Shown here piece by piece: positions 51,285 through 60,524 of a DNA stretch of 64,000 bases; positions within the stretch are counted from its first letter, which is position 1, and each line of letters opens with the position of its first letter. A program made the translations under genes and the position numbers. Under the pieces are notes generated by a model that did not search any database, had not been told where the DNA came from, and saw nothing but the letters and a program-made list of their open reading frames with translations. The DNA is from Hyphomonadaceae bacterium (GTDB lineage: Bacteria > Pseudomonadota > Alphaproteobacteria > Caulobacterales > Aquidulcibacteraceae): contig JAIELJ010000009.1 in NCBI GenBank assembly GCA_019753105.1, forward strand, positions 1 to 64,000, given 5' to 3'.

Positions 51285-51315
51285 ACCGCCCCGGGGTTCG
51301 CTCCGGGGCGGTTTT
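51285..51315. terminator. Bidirectional terminator between RcnB-like and DUF2842 genes
   Basis: ACCGCCCCGG and CCGGGGCGGT form a 10-bp stem around an 8-base loop, followed by TTTT on the plus strand. It sits between convergent genes and abuts the DUF2842 stop. Confidence 0.85.
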
Positions 51316-51518
51316 CATTGAGGCCGGTTCATCCAGGCGAAGAGCGGCTTCAGCGGCACGATCCAAACGATCCCGGCAATCGCGTAATAGACGAGTTCAG
51401 CCCACGTCGGCAGGAGGGGCGCTAGCGCCACGCCAAGACTCGCGGCCAGCACCGCGTAGAGCGCCATATAGGCCAAAAGACCGAAGCAGCCGATCGCCTT
51501 GCGTGTCTGCGTGTTCAT
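51315..51518 (-). CDS. DUF2842 small membrane protein
   Basis: A 67-residue protein with two membrane helices (AIGCFGLLAYMALYAVLAASLGVAL and WAELVYYAIAGIVWIVPLKPLFAWM). The TRKAIG start and the AIAGIVWIVPLKPL motif match DUF2842, an alphaproteobacterial family of unknown function. ATG 51518 (MNTQTRK) is chosen; the upstream in-frame sequence overlaps ctaA antisense and is not coding. Usually next to ctaA, as here (divergent). Confidence 0.82.
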   Translation of the reverse strand: MNTQTRKAIGCFGLLAYMALYAVLAASLGVALAPLLPTWAELVYYAIAGIVWIVPLKPLFAWMNRPQ

Positions 51519-51587
51519 CTCTTTTCCCAAGGACAGTTCTTTGGCACGCGACGGCGCGCCGCGTTTTCGCCAGGCTCGCTGGGTTCT

Positions 51588-52640
51588 ATGGGGAGCACTG
51601 AAGGGACGACAAGCGTGAGCGCAGAGGACATATGGCCGCCGCGTGACCGATGGGTCGGTGCATGGTTGCTCGTCGTCGCCGCGTTTGTTGTGGCGATGAT
51701 CCTGGTCGGCGGCGCAACGCGGCTGACCGATAGCGGGCTTTCGATCACTGAATGGGATCTGGCGAAAGGGCTTGTGCCGCCCTTGTCTGATGCGCGCTGG
51801 GTGGAGGAGTTCCAGCTCTATCAACGCACGATGGAATACCAGACGCAGAATTTCGGCATGACGCTGTCGGAGTTCAAACAGATCTATTGGTGGGAGTGGG
51901 GACACCGCTTTCTAGGCAAAGTGATCGGCGTCGTGTTTGCGCTGCCAGCTTTGTTCTTTCTGGTCACGGGAAGACTGCGCGGGCGCTTCCGTGTCACTGG
52001 CCTTCTGTTTCTGCTCGGCGCGACGCAAGGCGCGATCGGCTGGTGGATGGTGACGAGCGGTCTCTTTGATCGGCTTGATGTTTCGCCGTTCCGCTTGGCC
52101 ATTCACCTCGGCATGGCGCTGTTGATCTTGGCGCTCTCGCTATGGGTCGCGATCGGCGCGTTCGGAACGCCCCGCGAAGGTTCGAAGCTTGGCGCGCCGC
52201 GTTGGGCGGCGATTTTGTTGATGGTCTGCGTGTTCGTGCAGGCGATGTTCGGCGCGCTGATGGCCGGCGCCGACGGTGGCCCGGCTTATGCCGATTGGCC
52301 GCAGATCGGTGGAGAGTGGATACCATCGAGTGCGTTCGGGCTGGAGCCGCTTTGGCATAACTTTACGGAAGATCACGCCACGCAGCATTTGGTTCACCGC
52401 ACGTTCGGCTATGTGGTTGCGTTGTTCGCGCTTGTGATCGGCGGCTTGGCGCTGGCTCGGGGGCAAGGCGTCGCACGGATCGCCGGGGCGACTGTTGGCG
52501 GTGTCGCGCTGGTGCAGGTGCTGCTGGGCGTGCTCACGGTTCTGGCGGCCTCGCCACTCTCCTTGAGCCTCATGCACCAAGCGGGCGGCGTGGCGCTGTG
52601 GGCCGCGGCGCTGGTGAGCGCCCGGCTGGCATGGCGGTAA
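51588..52640 (+). CDS. ctaA: Heme A synthase
   Basis: A 350-residue, eight-helix enzyme that oxidises heme O to heme A for cytochrome aa3 oxidase. LVVAAFVVAMILVGGATRLTDSGLSITEW near the N-terminus, WWEWGHRFLGKVIG, ATQGAIGWWMVTSGL, PFRLAIHLGMALL and FTEDHATQHLVHRTFGY carry the heme-binding histidines. This is the alphaproteobacterial COX15/CtaA type 2. Divergent from DUF2842. Confidence 0.95.
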   Translation: MGSTEGTTSVSAEDIWPPRDRWVGAWLLVVAAFVVAMILVGGATRLTDSGLSITEWDLAKGLVPPLSDARWVEEFQLYQRTMEYQTQNFGMTLSEFKQIYWWEWGHRFLGKVIGVVFALPALFFLVTGRLRGRFRVTGLLFLLGATQGAIGWWMVTSGLFDRLDVSPFRLAIHLGMALLILALSLWVAIGAFGTPREGSKLGAPRWAAILLMVCVFVQAMFGALMAGADGGPAYADWPQIGGEWIPSSAFGLEPLWHNFTEDHATQHLVHRTFGYVVALFALVIGGLALARGQGVARIAGATVGGVALVQVLLGVLTVLAASPLSLSLMHQAGGVALWAAALVSARLAWR

Positions 52641-52704
52641 TCGCACGGCGTACTATATTACCGCTAGTGTAAGCGCATGTTTTTAATGACGAAAACAAAC
52701 CCCA

Positions 52705-52733
52705 TTGACGGCAATTCGGCGCTGCAATAAACG
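52705..52733 (+). promoter_or_regulatory. Sigma-70-type promoter of rplM-rpsI
   Basis: TTGACG (52705-52710), 17 bases, TAAACG (52728-52733), about 32 bp before the rplM ATG. AT-rich upstream sequence (TTTTTAATGACGAAAAC) resembles an UP element, usual for ribosomal-protein promoters. Confidence 0.6.
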
Positions 52734-52764
52734 CGCGCCTTCGTTTTCGTCAGGATCCATACCC

Positions 52765-53241
52765 ATGCGCACTACATCGACGCGCTCGGCCAAGGCTTCG
52801 GAAATCACTCACGGCTGGATCGTGGTGGATGCCGAGGGCGTGGTCGTCGGCCGTCTCGCTTCGTTCATCGCCTTGCGCCTTCGCGGCAAGCATCGCGCCG
52901 ATTTCACCCCGCACGTTGATACCGGCGACCATGTCGTCGTCATCAACGCCGAGAAGGTGGCGCTGACCGGCAAAAAGATGACGGACAAGATTTACTACCG
53001 TCACACCGGCCACCCGGGCGGCATCAAAGAGCGCGTCGCCGGCAAAGTGCTGGAAGGCAAGCATCCGGAGCGCGTTCTGGAGAAGGCTGTCGAGCGCATG
53101 ATGCCGAAGGAAAGCCCGCTGGCGCGTAAGCAGCTCGGCAAGCTGCGCGTTTATGCCGGCTCCGAACATCCGCACGCGGCGCAGAACCCCGTCACCATCG
53201 ACTACAAGTCGAAGAACCGCAAAAACTCGAGGACCGCCTAA
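52765..53241 (+). CDS. rplM: 50S ribosomal protein L13
   Basis: A 158-residue large-subunit protein. [60 protein letters not shown] and [35 protein letters not shown] are diagnostic. ATG 52765 is chosen (AGGA upstream). Paired with rpsI 3 bp later, as in most bacteria. Confidence 0.97.
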   Translation: MRTTSTRSAKASEITHGWIVVDAEGVVVGRLASFIALRLRGKHRADFTPHVDTGDHVVVINAEKVALTGKKMTDKIYYRHTGHPGGIKERVAGKVLEGKHPERVLEKAVERMMPKESPLARKQLGKLRVYAGSEHPHAAQNPVTIDYKSKNRKNSRTA

Positions 53242-53244
53242 GTC

Positions 53245-53739
53245 ATGAGCGACATTCAGCAAGGCTTCGAGTCTCTTGGCGAAATCGCCGGCGTGCCGAA
53301 GGGCCAAGGGACCGAACACATCGCGCAACCGCGCGAACGTAAGGTCGATCAATTCGGCCGCGCCTATGCGACCGGCAAGCGCAAGAACGCAGTCGCACGC
53401 GTGTGGGTGAAGCCCGGCAAGGGCAACATCACGATCAATGGCAAAACCAGTGATGCGTACTTCGCGCGCCCGGTTCTGCGCATGATGATCAATCAGCCGT
53501 TCAAAGTCACCGAGCGCCAAGGCGAGTTCGACGTGTTCGTGACGGTCACCGGTTCGGGCCTTTCGGGCCAGGCCGGCGCTGTGCGTCACGGCATCTCGAA
53601 GGCTTTGGCCGATTACGAGCCGGGCTTGCGTCCGGCGCTGAAGCACGCTGGCTTCATGACCCGCGACAGCCGCGTGGTTGAGCGCAAGAAGTACGGCAAG
53701 GCGAAGGCCCGTCGCAGCTTCCAGTTCTCGAAGCGCTAG
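53245..53739 (+). CDS. rpsI: 30S ribosomal protein S9
   Basis: A 164-residue small-subunit protein whose C-terminal tail reaches the P-site tRNA. The core [83 protein letters not shown] is invariant-like. A ~30-residue N-terminal extension is typical of alphaproteobacteria. A hairpin terminator follows. Confidence 0.97.
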   Translation: MSDIQQGFESLGEIAGVPKGQGTEHIAQPRERKVDQFGRAYATGKRKNAVARVWVKPGKGNITINGKTSDAYFARPVLRMMINQPFKVTERQGEFDVFVTVTGSGLSGQAGAVRHGISKALADYEPGLRPALKHAGFMTRDSRVVERKKYGKAKARRSFQFSKR

Positions 53740-53766
53740 GCGCTTTTTCAATACTGTGTCACAAGC

Positions 53767-53794
53767 AAAGGGCTGGCCGAGAGGCTGGCCCTTT
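53767..53794 (+). terminator. Terminator of rplM-rpsI
   Basis: AAAGGG...CCCTTT with inner CTGGCC/GGCTGG pairing (two G-U pairs) around a GAGA loop, ~28 bp after rpsI, followed by a T-rich run. Confidence 0.6.
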
Positions 53795-53811
53795 ATGCTT
53801 TGGGAGGGGCT

Positions 53812-54699
53812 ATGGGTCTGAATGCGTCCGGACTCGGACTGATGGCCTTGGCGCGCGCCAGCGGCGCAGACTTCTCGCGCGTCATCACGATTGGCCGCCA
53901 GCAGCTCACCATCGGTATGGGGGAGCTCGAAGGATTTTTTCGTCAGCGCGGCCGCGCCGACATCGCCGAACGCATCGCCAACGATGTGAGTGATGGTTAT
54001 TGCGAGTCCGTGCTGCGCTCGGCTTTCGGCGCAAAGACGGTGCACTCGCTTGATGCGTCAGGCTACGAGAACGCCAGCATCGTGCACGATATGAACACCC
54101 CGATCGGTGTTCACGAGCCCTATTCAGTCATCCTCGATCTGGGCACGCTTGAGCACGTGTTCAACGTGCCGGTTGCGCTCGACAATGTAGCCGCGCTCTG
54201 CGCGCCGGGCGGTACGATCATGCACATGCTGCCGGGCAACAATTGCTCCGGGCATGGCTTTTACCAGTTCTCACCGGAGCTTTTCTTTCAGGTCTATTCC
54301 GAAGAGCGGGGCTTTTCCGGCACGCGCGTGTTCGCCGCCCCGATGGGGTCGCAGGATGTTTGGTACGAGGTGAAGGCGCCTCACACGCTAAAGGCGCGCG
54401 TCAACATCACCAGCCGCGATGAACTCTATCTGCTCGTGATCACGCGGAAGGCCGGCGCACCGGCGTCATTGGCGCAAAATCCTGTCCAGCAGTCGGACTA
54501 TACGGCGCTCTGGGCGGCGGAGAACGCCGCGCCGAAGGCGCAGCGCCGGCGCAATGGCTTCCAGCAATGGTTGCGATCGGTGACCAACACGGTGCGCCAT
54601 CGCGCCAAGATGGCGCGGCGCGACGTGACCGGTTCGCGCGCCGATATGGTGCGATGGAGCGTATTGGAACTCACGCCGCGCTTCGACGCCCTGGTGTGA
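53812..54699 (+). CDS. Methyltransferase-like protein, orphan
   Basis: A 295-residue protein. A Rossmann-like methyltransferase core can be seen: IVHDMN near the start of the domain, YSVILDLGTLEHVFNVPVALDNVAALCAPGGTIMHMLPGN (the post-motif region, with GTLEHV in place of the usual motif), then NCSGHGFYQFSPELFFQVY. The glycine-rich SAM motif I is not clear, so SAM binding is uncertain. The C-terminus is very basic. Strong ribosome-binding site GGGAGGGG. Placement between rpsI and argC is unusual. Substrate unknown. Confidence 0.7.
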   Translation: MGLNASGLGLMALARASGADFSRVITIGRQQLTIGMGELEGFFRQRGRADIAERIANDVSDGYCESVLRSAFGAKTVHSLDASGYENASIVHDMNTPIGVHEPYSVILDLGTLEHVFNVPVALDNVAALCAPGGTIMHMLPGNNCSGHGFYQFSPELFFQVYSEERGFSGTRVFAAPMGSQDVWYEVKAPHTLKARVNITSRDELYLLVITRKAGAPASLAQNPVQQSDYTALWAAENAAPKAQRRRNGFQQWLRSVTNTVRHRAKMARRDVTGSRADMVRWSVLELTPRFDALV

Positions 54700-54785
54700 C
54701 GTATCTGATCATCAACGCCATCTGCTGATGGCGCCGCTCCGGGGAATGACTATCTTCCGCGGGAGCGACGACGGACAATGGCTTC

Positions 54786-55727
54786 ATGACACAGCGCGTT
54801 TTCATCGATGGCGAAGCCGGCACGACCGGTTTGCAGATCCGCGAGCGGCTAGAGCGCCGCCGCGATCTCGAACTCGTCTCGATCGATCCTGCCAAGCGCA
54901 AGGATGCGGACGAGCGCAAGCGGCTGTTGAACAGCGTCGATGCGGTGATCCTGTGCCTGCCGGACGATGCAGCGCGCGAAGCCGTTTCGCTGATCGAGAA
55001 CGAAGCGGTGCGCGTGATCGATGCGTCTACGGCGTATCGTGTCGCCGACGGCTGGACCTATGGCTTTGCTGAGATGGCGAAGGATCAGCGCGCCAAGATT
55101 GCGGCGTCGAAGCGCATCTCCAATCCGGGCTGTTATCCAACCGGCTTTATCGGCCTAGTACGCCCGTTGCTCGATGCGGGCGTCGTGCCGCGCGGCTGGC
55201 AGTTTTTCTGCAACGCCGTCAGCGGTTATTCGGGCGGCGGCAAGGCGATGATTGCGGAGTTCGAAGACGAAGCGTCGCCGGGCTTCACGCGCGCGCCTTA
55301 TCGCATTTACGCCATGGCGCAAAAGCATAAGCACGTGCCGGAGATGCAGATGCAGGCGGGGCTCTCTCGCCCGCCGATCTTCGCGCCGAGTGTTGGGCGC
55401 TACTACAAAGGCATGATCGTGGAAGTCCCGCTGGCACTGATGGCGCTGCCGAACCCGCCGAAGCTCGCCGACGTGCACGGAGCAATTGCCGCGCATTATG
55501 CAGACGAGCGCTTTGTCGAGGTGGCGTCACTTGAAGAGGCGGCTGCGCTGAAGACGCTCGACCCTGAAGTCCTCAACGGCACGAACCGGATGAAGCTGTT
55601 CGTCTTCGGCCATGACGGCGAGGCACGGCTTGTCGCGCTGCTCGACAATCTGGGCAAAGGTGCGAGCGGCGCGGCTGTGCAGAATTTGAACTTGGCGCTT
55701 GGGCTGGAAGAGACCGCGGGGCTCTAG
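54786..55727 (+). CDS. argC: N-acetyl-gamma-glutamyl-phosphate reductase
   Basis: A 313-residue enzyme of arginine synthesis that reduces N-acetylglutamyl-phosphate to the semialdehyde. [19 protein letters not shown] is the nucleotide-binding start and the catalytic Cys is C116 ([18 protein letters not shown]). Its length and the IDGEAGTTG start mark the shorter type 2 AGPR. The rplM-rpsI-argC order is standard in alphaproteobacteria, here split by the orphan methyltransferase-like gene. Confidence 0.95.
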   Translation: MTQRVFIDGEAGTTGLQIRERLERRRDLELVSIDPAKRKDADERKRLLNSVDAVILCLPDDAAREAVSLIENEAVRVIDASTAYRVADGWTYGFAEMAKDQRAKIAASKRISNPGCYPTGFIGLVRPLLDAGVVPRGWQFFCNAVSGYSGGGKAMIAEFEDEASPGFTRAPYRIYAMAQKHKHVPEMQMQAGLSRPPIFAPSVGRYYKGMIVEVPLALMALPNPPKLADVHGAIAAHYADERFVEVASLEEAAALKTLDPEVLNGTNRMKLFVFGHDGEARLVALLDNLGKGASGAAVQNLNLALGLEETAGL

Positions 55728-56818
55728 GTTCCGCTGTACGGCTTGATCGTCTCGTTATCGACGAAGTCGTTGTTGGCGGCGCGGATCTTGGCGGCGGCCT
55801 CGTCGTAGAGGAACGGCAAGAAGGCGTAGCGTTGGCCGCGGGTGACGGGCGTGGCCTCGTGCATCAGTGAGCATGAGAAGATCACGGCGCCGCCGGTTGG
55901 TGCGCGATAAGTCCGCTGGCCGAACTCGGGAAAGCGCAGGTCGCCGCCGTCATAGTCTTCGGCGTTGAGGTTGAGCGTGCAGGCGAAGCGGCGATGTCTG
56001 GTGGCGTTCGTGGTGTTGTCGCGGTGTGGCCTAAAATAGCCGCCTTCAGCCGCGTCATAGCAGGCGACGAGATAGCGCTCCATACGCGTAGGCCGCCACA
56101 TGAAGGCCTTCTCGATCTCCGGCGTAAGCCGCCAAAAGAAGCGCTGCATCACGGCTTTACGCATCGCTTCTTCGTCGATGATGCAGTCGGAGCGTTTCTT
56201 GAACGACGGATTGAGTTGCACGGAGGCGACGCCCTGTGCGTTTTGCACCGTGATCCCTGACGGCTCGCCTCCGCGATTGTTGTAATAGTCGATCAGGACT
56301 TTGCAGAACTCCGGCTCGAACACGCGCGGCACGATGAGCACTGGCGCGTGCAGCGGCACGCCGGCGTGGTCGTCAGGCTCAGGCGTTGCGTGATAGGCGG
56401 CGACGGCTTCTTGCACTTGTTCAAGCGCAAAGAAGCGCATTGCGCGCAGCGTTGGATCGAACAGCACCCAGCGGCCTTCGCCATTTGGGCCGAGCAGCCG
56501 CGACTCGTTCAGCGCTTCGGCGTCGGAGAAAACGAGCTTGCGTTCGGCGAACGCCGCCAGATGCGGATGCGCTTCGATCGGCGCTGCGGTGAACACGCCC
56601 GTGACGCGCGTCGTTTCCGCAACCTGCGGCACGTCTAGTGCCGCGATCGCGGCGCGTGCCTGGGGCGTGGACGGATCGGTGACGGCGCAGATCAGCACAT
56701 GGCGGCCAGCCAGCGACCAAAGCGCAAAGCGCGCGTTCCGATTGGCGTTTGCCTCGCGGTTGACGAGTTGTTCGCCGTACGCGAGCGGGCGGATCGGTGC
56801 TGTCGGCGTCCTAGTCAC
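55724..56818 (-). CDS. 2OG-Fe(II) oxygenase with N-terminal peroxiredoxin-like domain
   Basis: A 364-residue protein. The C-terminal ~200 residues are a prolyl-4-hydroxylase-type oxygenase: iron ligands in [10 protein letters not shown] and in [24 protein letters not shown], with the Arg for 2-oxoglutarate. The N-terminal ~150 residues ([16 protein letters not shown]..., [21 protein letters not shown]) resemble a degenerate AhpC/TSA fold without an obvious peroxidatic Cys. The start is GTG 56818, overlapping the phaC stop by 8 bp, so the two are coupled. Target of hydroxylation is unknown. Confidence 0.83.
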   Translation of the reverse strand: MTRTPTAPIRPLAYGEQLVNREANANRNARFALWSLAGRHVLICAVTDPSTPQARAAIAALDVPQVAETTRVTGVFTAAPIEAHPHLAAFAERKLVFSDAEALNESRLLGPNGEGRWVLFDPTLRAMRFFALEQVQEAVAAYHATPEPDDHAGVPLHAPVLIVPRVFEPEFCKVLIDYYNNRGGEPSGITVQNAQGVASVQLNPSFKKRSDCIIDEEAMRKAVMQRFFWRLTPEIEKAFMWRPTRMERYLVACYDAAEGGYFRPHRDNTTNATRHRRFACTLNLNAEDYDGGDLRFPEFGQRTYRAPTGGAVIFSCSLMHEATPVTRGQRYAFLPFLYDEAAAKIRAANNDFVDNETIKPYSGT

Positions 56819-58787
56819 GGGACCTAACTTTTACGTACTCGCCTGGCGCATCGGCAAGCGCCGGCAGGTCGCCCTCGCCAGGCACGCGCGCTGGCACGTC
56901 AGGTCCGGAGATTTTCGCAAGCCACCGATCCCAATAGGGCCACCACGAGCCTGGCTGTTCGACCGCGAACGCTTGCCAATCCTCGATCGCGCCGGCGAGG
57001 TTCTTGTTGGTCCAATACTGATACTTGTTGGCGCTCGGGTGGTTGATGACGCCCGCAATGTGTCCCGAGCCTGCCAGGAGATATTCAACTGGTCCACCAA
57101 AGGCTTGCGCACTGCGATAGACGCTCCGCGCGGGCGCGATGTGGTCCTCTTTTGAACTCTGCATGAAGATCGGGATTTTCACGTCCTTCAGCGACAGCTT
57201 TTCGCCGAGCAGCGTGAGCTTGCCTTCGGTCAGCGCGTTGTCGCGATAGAACTTGCGCAGATAGAAGAGATGGAGCTGCTTTGGCATGCGCGTTTGATCG
57301 GCGTTCCAATAAAGCAGATCGAATGGCGGCGGCTGTTTGCCGATGTAGTAATTGTCGACAACGTAGTTCCAGATCAGATCGTTCGAGCGCAACGAGTTGA
57401 ACGTGTCGGCCATGACTTGCGCGTCGAGCACGCCACCGGCCTGATCCATCTTGTCTTCGAGAAATTTGATGCCGGTGTCGTCGGAGAAGACGAGCAGATC
57501 GCCCGCATACTTGAAGTCTGACTGACTGGCGAAAAAAGTGGCGCTCTGGATGCGCTCATCGCCTGTCTTGGCCATGTGCGCCAGGGTCGCCGCGAGCAAT
57601 GTGCCGCCGACACAATAGCCGACCGTGTTTATGCGGTTGACGCCAGCGGCTTTCTCAACGGCATCGACGGCAGCGTAGATGCCTTCGCGTGCATAATCCT
57701 CAAACGAGACGTCACCCATGTCCTCATCGGGATTGACCCACGAGACCAGGAAGACCGTGTGGCCTTGATCGGTCAGCCACTTGATCATCGAGTTCTTCGG
57801 CTGAAGGTCGAGGATGTAAAATTTGTTGATCCACGGCGGAAAGATCAACAGCGGGACTTCGTGGACTGTCTCGGTCGTCGGCGCGTATTGCAGCAATTCA
57901 AAAACGCGATTGCGGAAGACAACTTTGCCCGGGGTCGTCGCGACATTGATGCCGACTTTGTAAGCATCGAGATCGGTCTGTGAGATGGCGAGCATGCCGT
58001 CGCCGCGTTTCAAATCCTGGGCAAGATTTTCAACGCCTTTGACTAAGCTCTCGCCGCCGGTTTGGAAGAGCGCGCGCAGAGCGGCGGGGTTCGTCATCAG
58101 GAAGTTCGACGGGGACGCGGCATCGACGGCTTGTTTGATGAAGAACGTCGCTTTGCGCTTCGTCGCGTCGTCGACGCCTTCTGTCTTCTCGATGAGATCG
58201 GTAATGAACTCCGATGTTGCGAGGTAAGATTCACGCAGCATGGAGAAGCCGGGATTGGAGCGCCATTCGGGATCACGAAAGCGCTTGTCGCGGACCGGGC
58301 CTTCATCCGGTTTCTGGCCTGTCAGCATGTAGGCCGTATGGCGCTGCCAAATATCGGCGTAGCGCTCCCAGAGTTTTGCGTGCGCGTCACGCAGCGTTTC
58401 GGGCTGCGTGGCCAGATGTGACCAGACGTCGTTCAGCGCCACCTGCATGCCGAGCGGGTCGGGCTTCCAGGTCGCGGCGTCTTTGGTTTGATCGATGAAG
58501 GCGGTGGAGAAGACTTGGTTGGCGCGTGTCATCGCGTGCGTGAGGTTCGCGGAAAGCGCCGAAAGGCTCTCAGCCGTCTGCTCCATCATGAGTTCGTTGA
58601 GGGGCTGAGGCGGTTCGGCCACGGGCGGCTTAGGCGGCGGCGGGGCGGCTGCTACAGGCGCCGGTTCTGGTGCGACCTCCGTCTTGGGCTTGGTAGCGCG
58701 GCGGCGGGCGCGTTTAGCGGCCGCCTTCGGGGCGCCCTCTTGGGGGGCCTCCTCCGGACGCGGCGTTCCGCCGTCAGCTTCGGTCAT
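56811..58787 (-). CDS. phaC: Class I polyhydroxyalkanoate synthase
   Basis: A 658-residue polymerase that builds poly-3-hydroxybutyrate from hydroxyacyl-CoA. The lipase-like box has the catalytic Cys C392 (TVGYCVGGTLLAA); D548 (SSKEDHIAP) and H576 (GSGHIAGVINHP) complete the triad. Trp (PSNFLMTNPAALRALF, WVNPDEDMG) and the C-terminal WWPYWDRWL are family features. The first ~65 residues are an Ala/Pro/Lys-rich low-complexity extension. No phasin or phaA/B nearby. Confidence 0.95.
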   Translation of the reverse strand: MTEADGGTPRPEEAPQEGAPKAAAKRARRRATKPKTEVAPEPAPVAAAPPPPKPPVAEPPQPLNELMMEQTAESLSALSANLTHAMTRANQVFSTAFIDQTKDAATWKPDPLGMQVALNDVWSHLATQPETLRDAHAKLWERYADIWQRHTAYMLTGQKPDEGPVRDKRFRDPEWRSNPGFSMLRESYLATSEFITDLIEKTEGVDDATKRKATFFIKQAVDAASPSNFLMTNPAALRALFQTGGESLVKGVENLAQDLKRGDGMLAISQTDLDAYKVGINVATTPGKVVFRNRVFELLQYAPTTETVHEVPLLIFPPWINKFYILDLQPKNSMIKWLTDQGHTVFLVSWVNPDEDMGDVSFEDYAREGIYAAVDAVEKAAGVNRINTVGYCVGGTLLAATLAHMAKTGDERIQSATFFASQSDFKYAGDLLVFSDDTGIKFLEDKMDQAGGVLDAQVMADTFNSLRSNDLIWNYVVDNYYIGKQPPPFDLLYWNADQTRMPKQLHLFYLRKFYRDNALTEGKLTLLGEKLSLKDVKIPIFMQSSKEDHIAPARSVYRSAQAFGGPVEYLLAGSGHIAGVINHPSANKYQYWTNKNLAGAIEDWQAFAVEQPGSWWPYWDRWLAKISGPDVPARVPGEGDLPALADAPGEYVKVRSRD

Positions 58788-58899
58788 GTCCTTCTCCCTA
58801 TTGGGGATAGTCTAGAGCCGCTTCGCACGGTGGCGCAAAGCCTGGGTCTAGGGTAGGAGCGTTTAGAGGGTGATTTTCGACCCCGAGGGACATCGTGCC

Positions 58900-59232
58900 A
58901 TGCGCGGAACAATGGCCATTGCAGCGCTCTTTGCCACGACCGGCCTGACCGGCTGCATAAGCGCACGCAGCGAGGTGCCGGAATGGTTCGAGGCGCGTAG
59001 CGTCGAGCAGGACGCCTCGTACCCAAGTCTTCGTGACGTGCCGCGTGGGACGACGGCCAACACCAATGCCGCCCATTGGGCGCGCGTGGAGGCGGATACG
59101 GTCGCCGCCGGCCAGGCGATGCAGCAGAACCCGCGTTCGCAGCCTGCGACCAATACAGAGAACCCGGCGGAGTTTCTCGAAGAGGCCCGCGAGGATCTTG
59201 AAGAGACGCGCGCCTCGCACGAACCCTATTAG
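58900..59232 (+). CDS. Small putative lipoprotein
   Basis: A 110-residue protein with a lipoprotein signal (MRGTMAIAALFATTGLTGC, lipobox LTGC). The mature part is polar and acidic, with PSLRDVPRGTTANTNAAHWARVEADTVAAGQAMQ, a short conserved-looking core, and a C-terminal acidic tail. GAGGGA precedes ATG 58900. It starts just upstream of an aminotransferase gene (18-bp gap). Function unknown. Confidence 0.7.
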   Translation: MRGTMAIAALFATTGLTGCISARSEVPEWFEARSVEQDASYPSLRDVPRGTTANTNAAHWARVEADTVAAGQAMQQNPRSQPATNTENPAEFLEEAREDLEETRASHEPY

Positions 59233-59250
59233 GCGCACGCCTGAGGCGTC

Positions 59251-60453
59251 ATGAGCTCCGCCGACTTTCACAAAATTCGCCGTCTGCCTCCGTATGTGTT
59301 CGAGGAGGTGAACAAGCTGAAAGCGCGCCTGCGCGCTAAGGGCGTCGACATCATCGACTTCGGCATGGGCAATCCGGATCTGCCGGTCCCGCAGCATATC
59401 GTCGACAAGCTTTGCGAAACGGCGGCAAAGCCGCGCACCAATCGCTACTCTGCCTCGCGCGGAATCCCTGGCCTACGCAAAGCGATGGCCGGCTATTACG
59501 ACCGCCGCTTCGGCGTGAAGCTCAATCCCGATACGCAGATCGTCTCCACGCTTGGCTCGAAGGAAGGCTTTGCCAACCTTGCGCAAGCGATCACGGCGCC
59601 GGGTGATGTGATCATTTCGCCCAATCCATCGTATCCGATCCACGCCTTTGGTTTCATCATGGCGGGCGGGGTTATTCGCTCGATCGAAGCGCATTCGCCT
59701 GAGCAATATTTGCGCGGCATCGATCGCGCTGTGCGCCACTCAGTGCCGCCGCCGATCGCGATGGTGGTGTGCTATCCGGCCAACCCGACAGCGCAGACAG
59801 CCGATCTAGAGTTCTACAAAGACGCCGTCGCGATGGCGAAGAAGCACGAGATGTTTCTGCTCTCCGACATGGCCTATTCGGAGATCTACTTCGAAGGCGA
59901 TCCGCCGCCGTCTGTGCTGCAGGTCGATGGCGCGACGGATGTTGCGGTGGAGGTCAACACGCTCTCGAAGACATATTCGATGGCCGGTTTCCGTGTCGGC
60001 TTTGCGCTCGGCAATGAGCGACTGATCGCAGCGCTCGCGCGGGTGAAATCGTATCTCGATTACGGCGCCTACACGCCGGTGCAAGTGGCGGCGGCCGCGG
60101 CGTTGAACGGGCCGCAGGATTGCGTCGAGGAGATGCGCAACACTTACAAAGCGCGTCGGGACGTGCTGCTCGATAGCTTCGCGAAAGCAGGATGGACGCT
60201 GCCGAAGCCGAGTGCGTCGATGTTCATCTGGGCGCCATTGCCGGAGAAGTTTGCCCATCTGGGCTCTGTGGAATTCGCCAAGCGGCTCATGGAAGGCGCC
60301 GAGATCGCGGTCGCGCCAGGGGCAGGTTTTGGCGAATATGGGGACGGGTTCGTCCGCATCGCGCTTGTAGAAAACGAGCAGCGCATCCGCCAAGCGGCGC
60401 GCAATCTGAAGCGCTTTCTCTCCTCAAACGCCGCGCCAACTGACGCAGAGTAA
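59251..60453 (+). CDS. Class I/II aminotransferase (AlaC / LL-DAP aminotransferase-like)
   Basis: A 400-residue PLP enzyme. The N-terminal arm IDFGMGNPDLP, YSASRGIPGLRKAMAGYY, ISPNPSYPIHAFG and PANPTAQTADLEFYK precede the PLP lysine K240 (VNTLSKTYSMAGFRVGFALGN). These features match alanine / LL-diaminopimelate aminotransferases (AlaC, formerly YfdZ). In related genomes a homoserine dehydrogenase gene follows before glpX; it is absent here. Confidence 0.9.
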   Translation: MSSADFHKIRRLPPYVFEEVNKLKARLRAKGVDIIDFGMGNPDLPVPQHIVDKLCETAAKPRTNRYSASRGIPGLRKAMAGYYDRRFGVKLNPDTQIVSTLGSKEGFANLAQAITAPGDVIISPNPSYPIHAFGFIMAGGVIRSIEAHSPEQYLRGIDRAVRHSVPPPIAMVVCYPANPTAQTADLEFYKDAVAMAKKHEMFLLSDMAYSEIYFEGDPPPSVLQVDGATDVAVEVNTLSKTYSMAGFRVGFALGNERLIAALARVKSYLDYGAYTPVQVAAAAALNGPQDCVEEMRNTYKARRDVLLDSFAKAGWTLPKPSASMFIWAPLPEKFAHLGSVEFAKRLMEGAEIAVAPGAGFGEYGDGFVRIALVENEQRIRQAARNLKRFLSSNAAPTDAE

Positions 60454-60524
60454 GCTTTATCCTAGTTCTCGCTTGACGGGGCGCGGACGCCCTCTCAAAG
60501 CGTTCGCGAATTCCGGAGCATCCC

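Noticed and set aside
52750-54045. Open frame antisense to rplM-rpsI (431 codons)
   Set aside because: Leu/Arg/His-rich shadow of ribosomal-protein genes.
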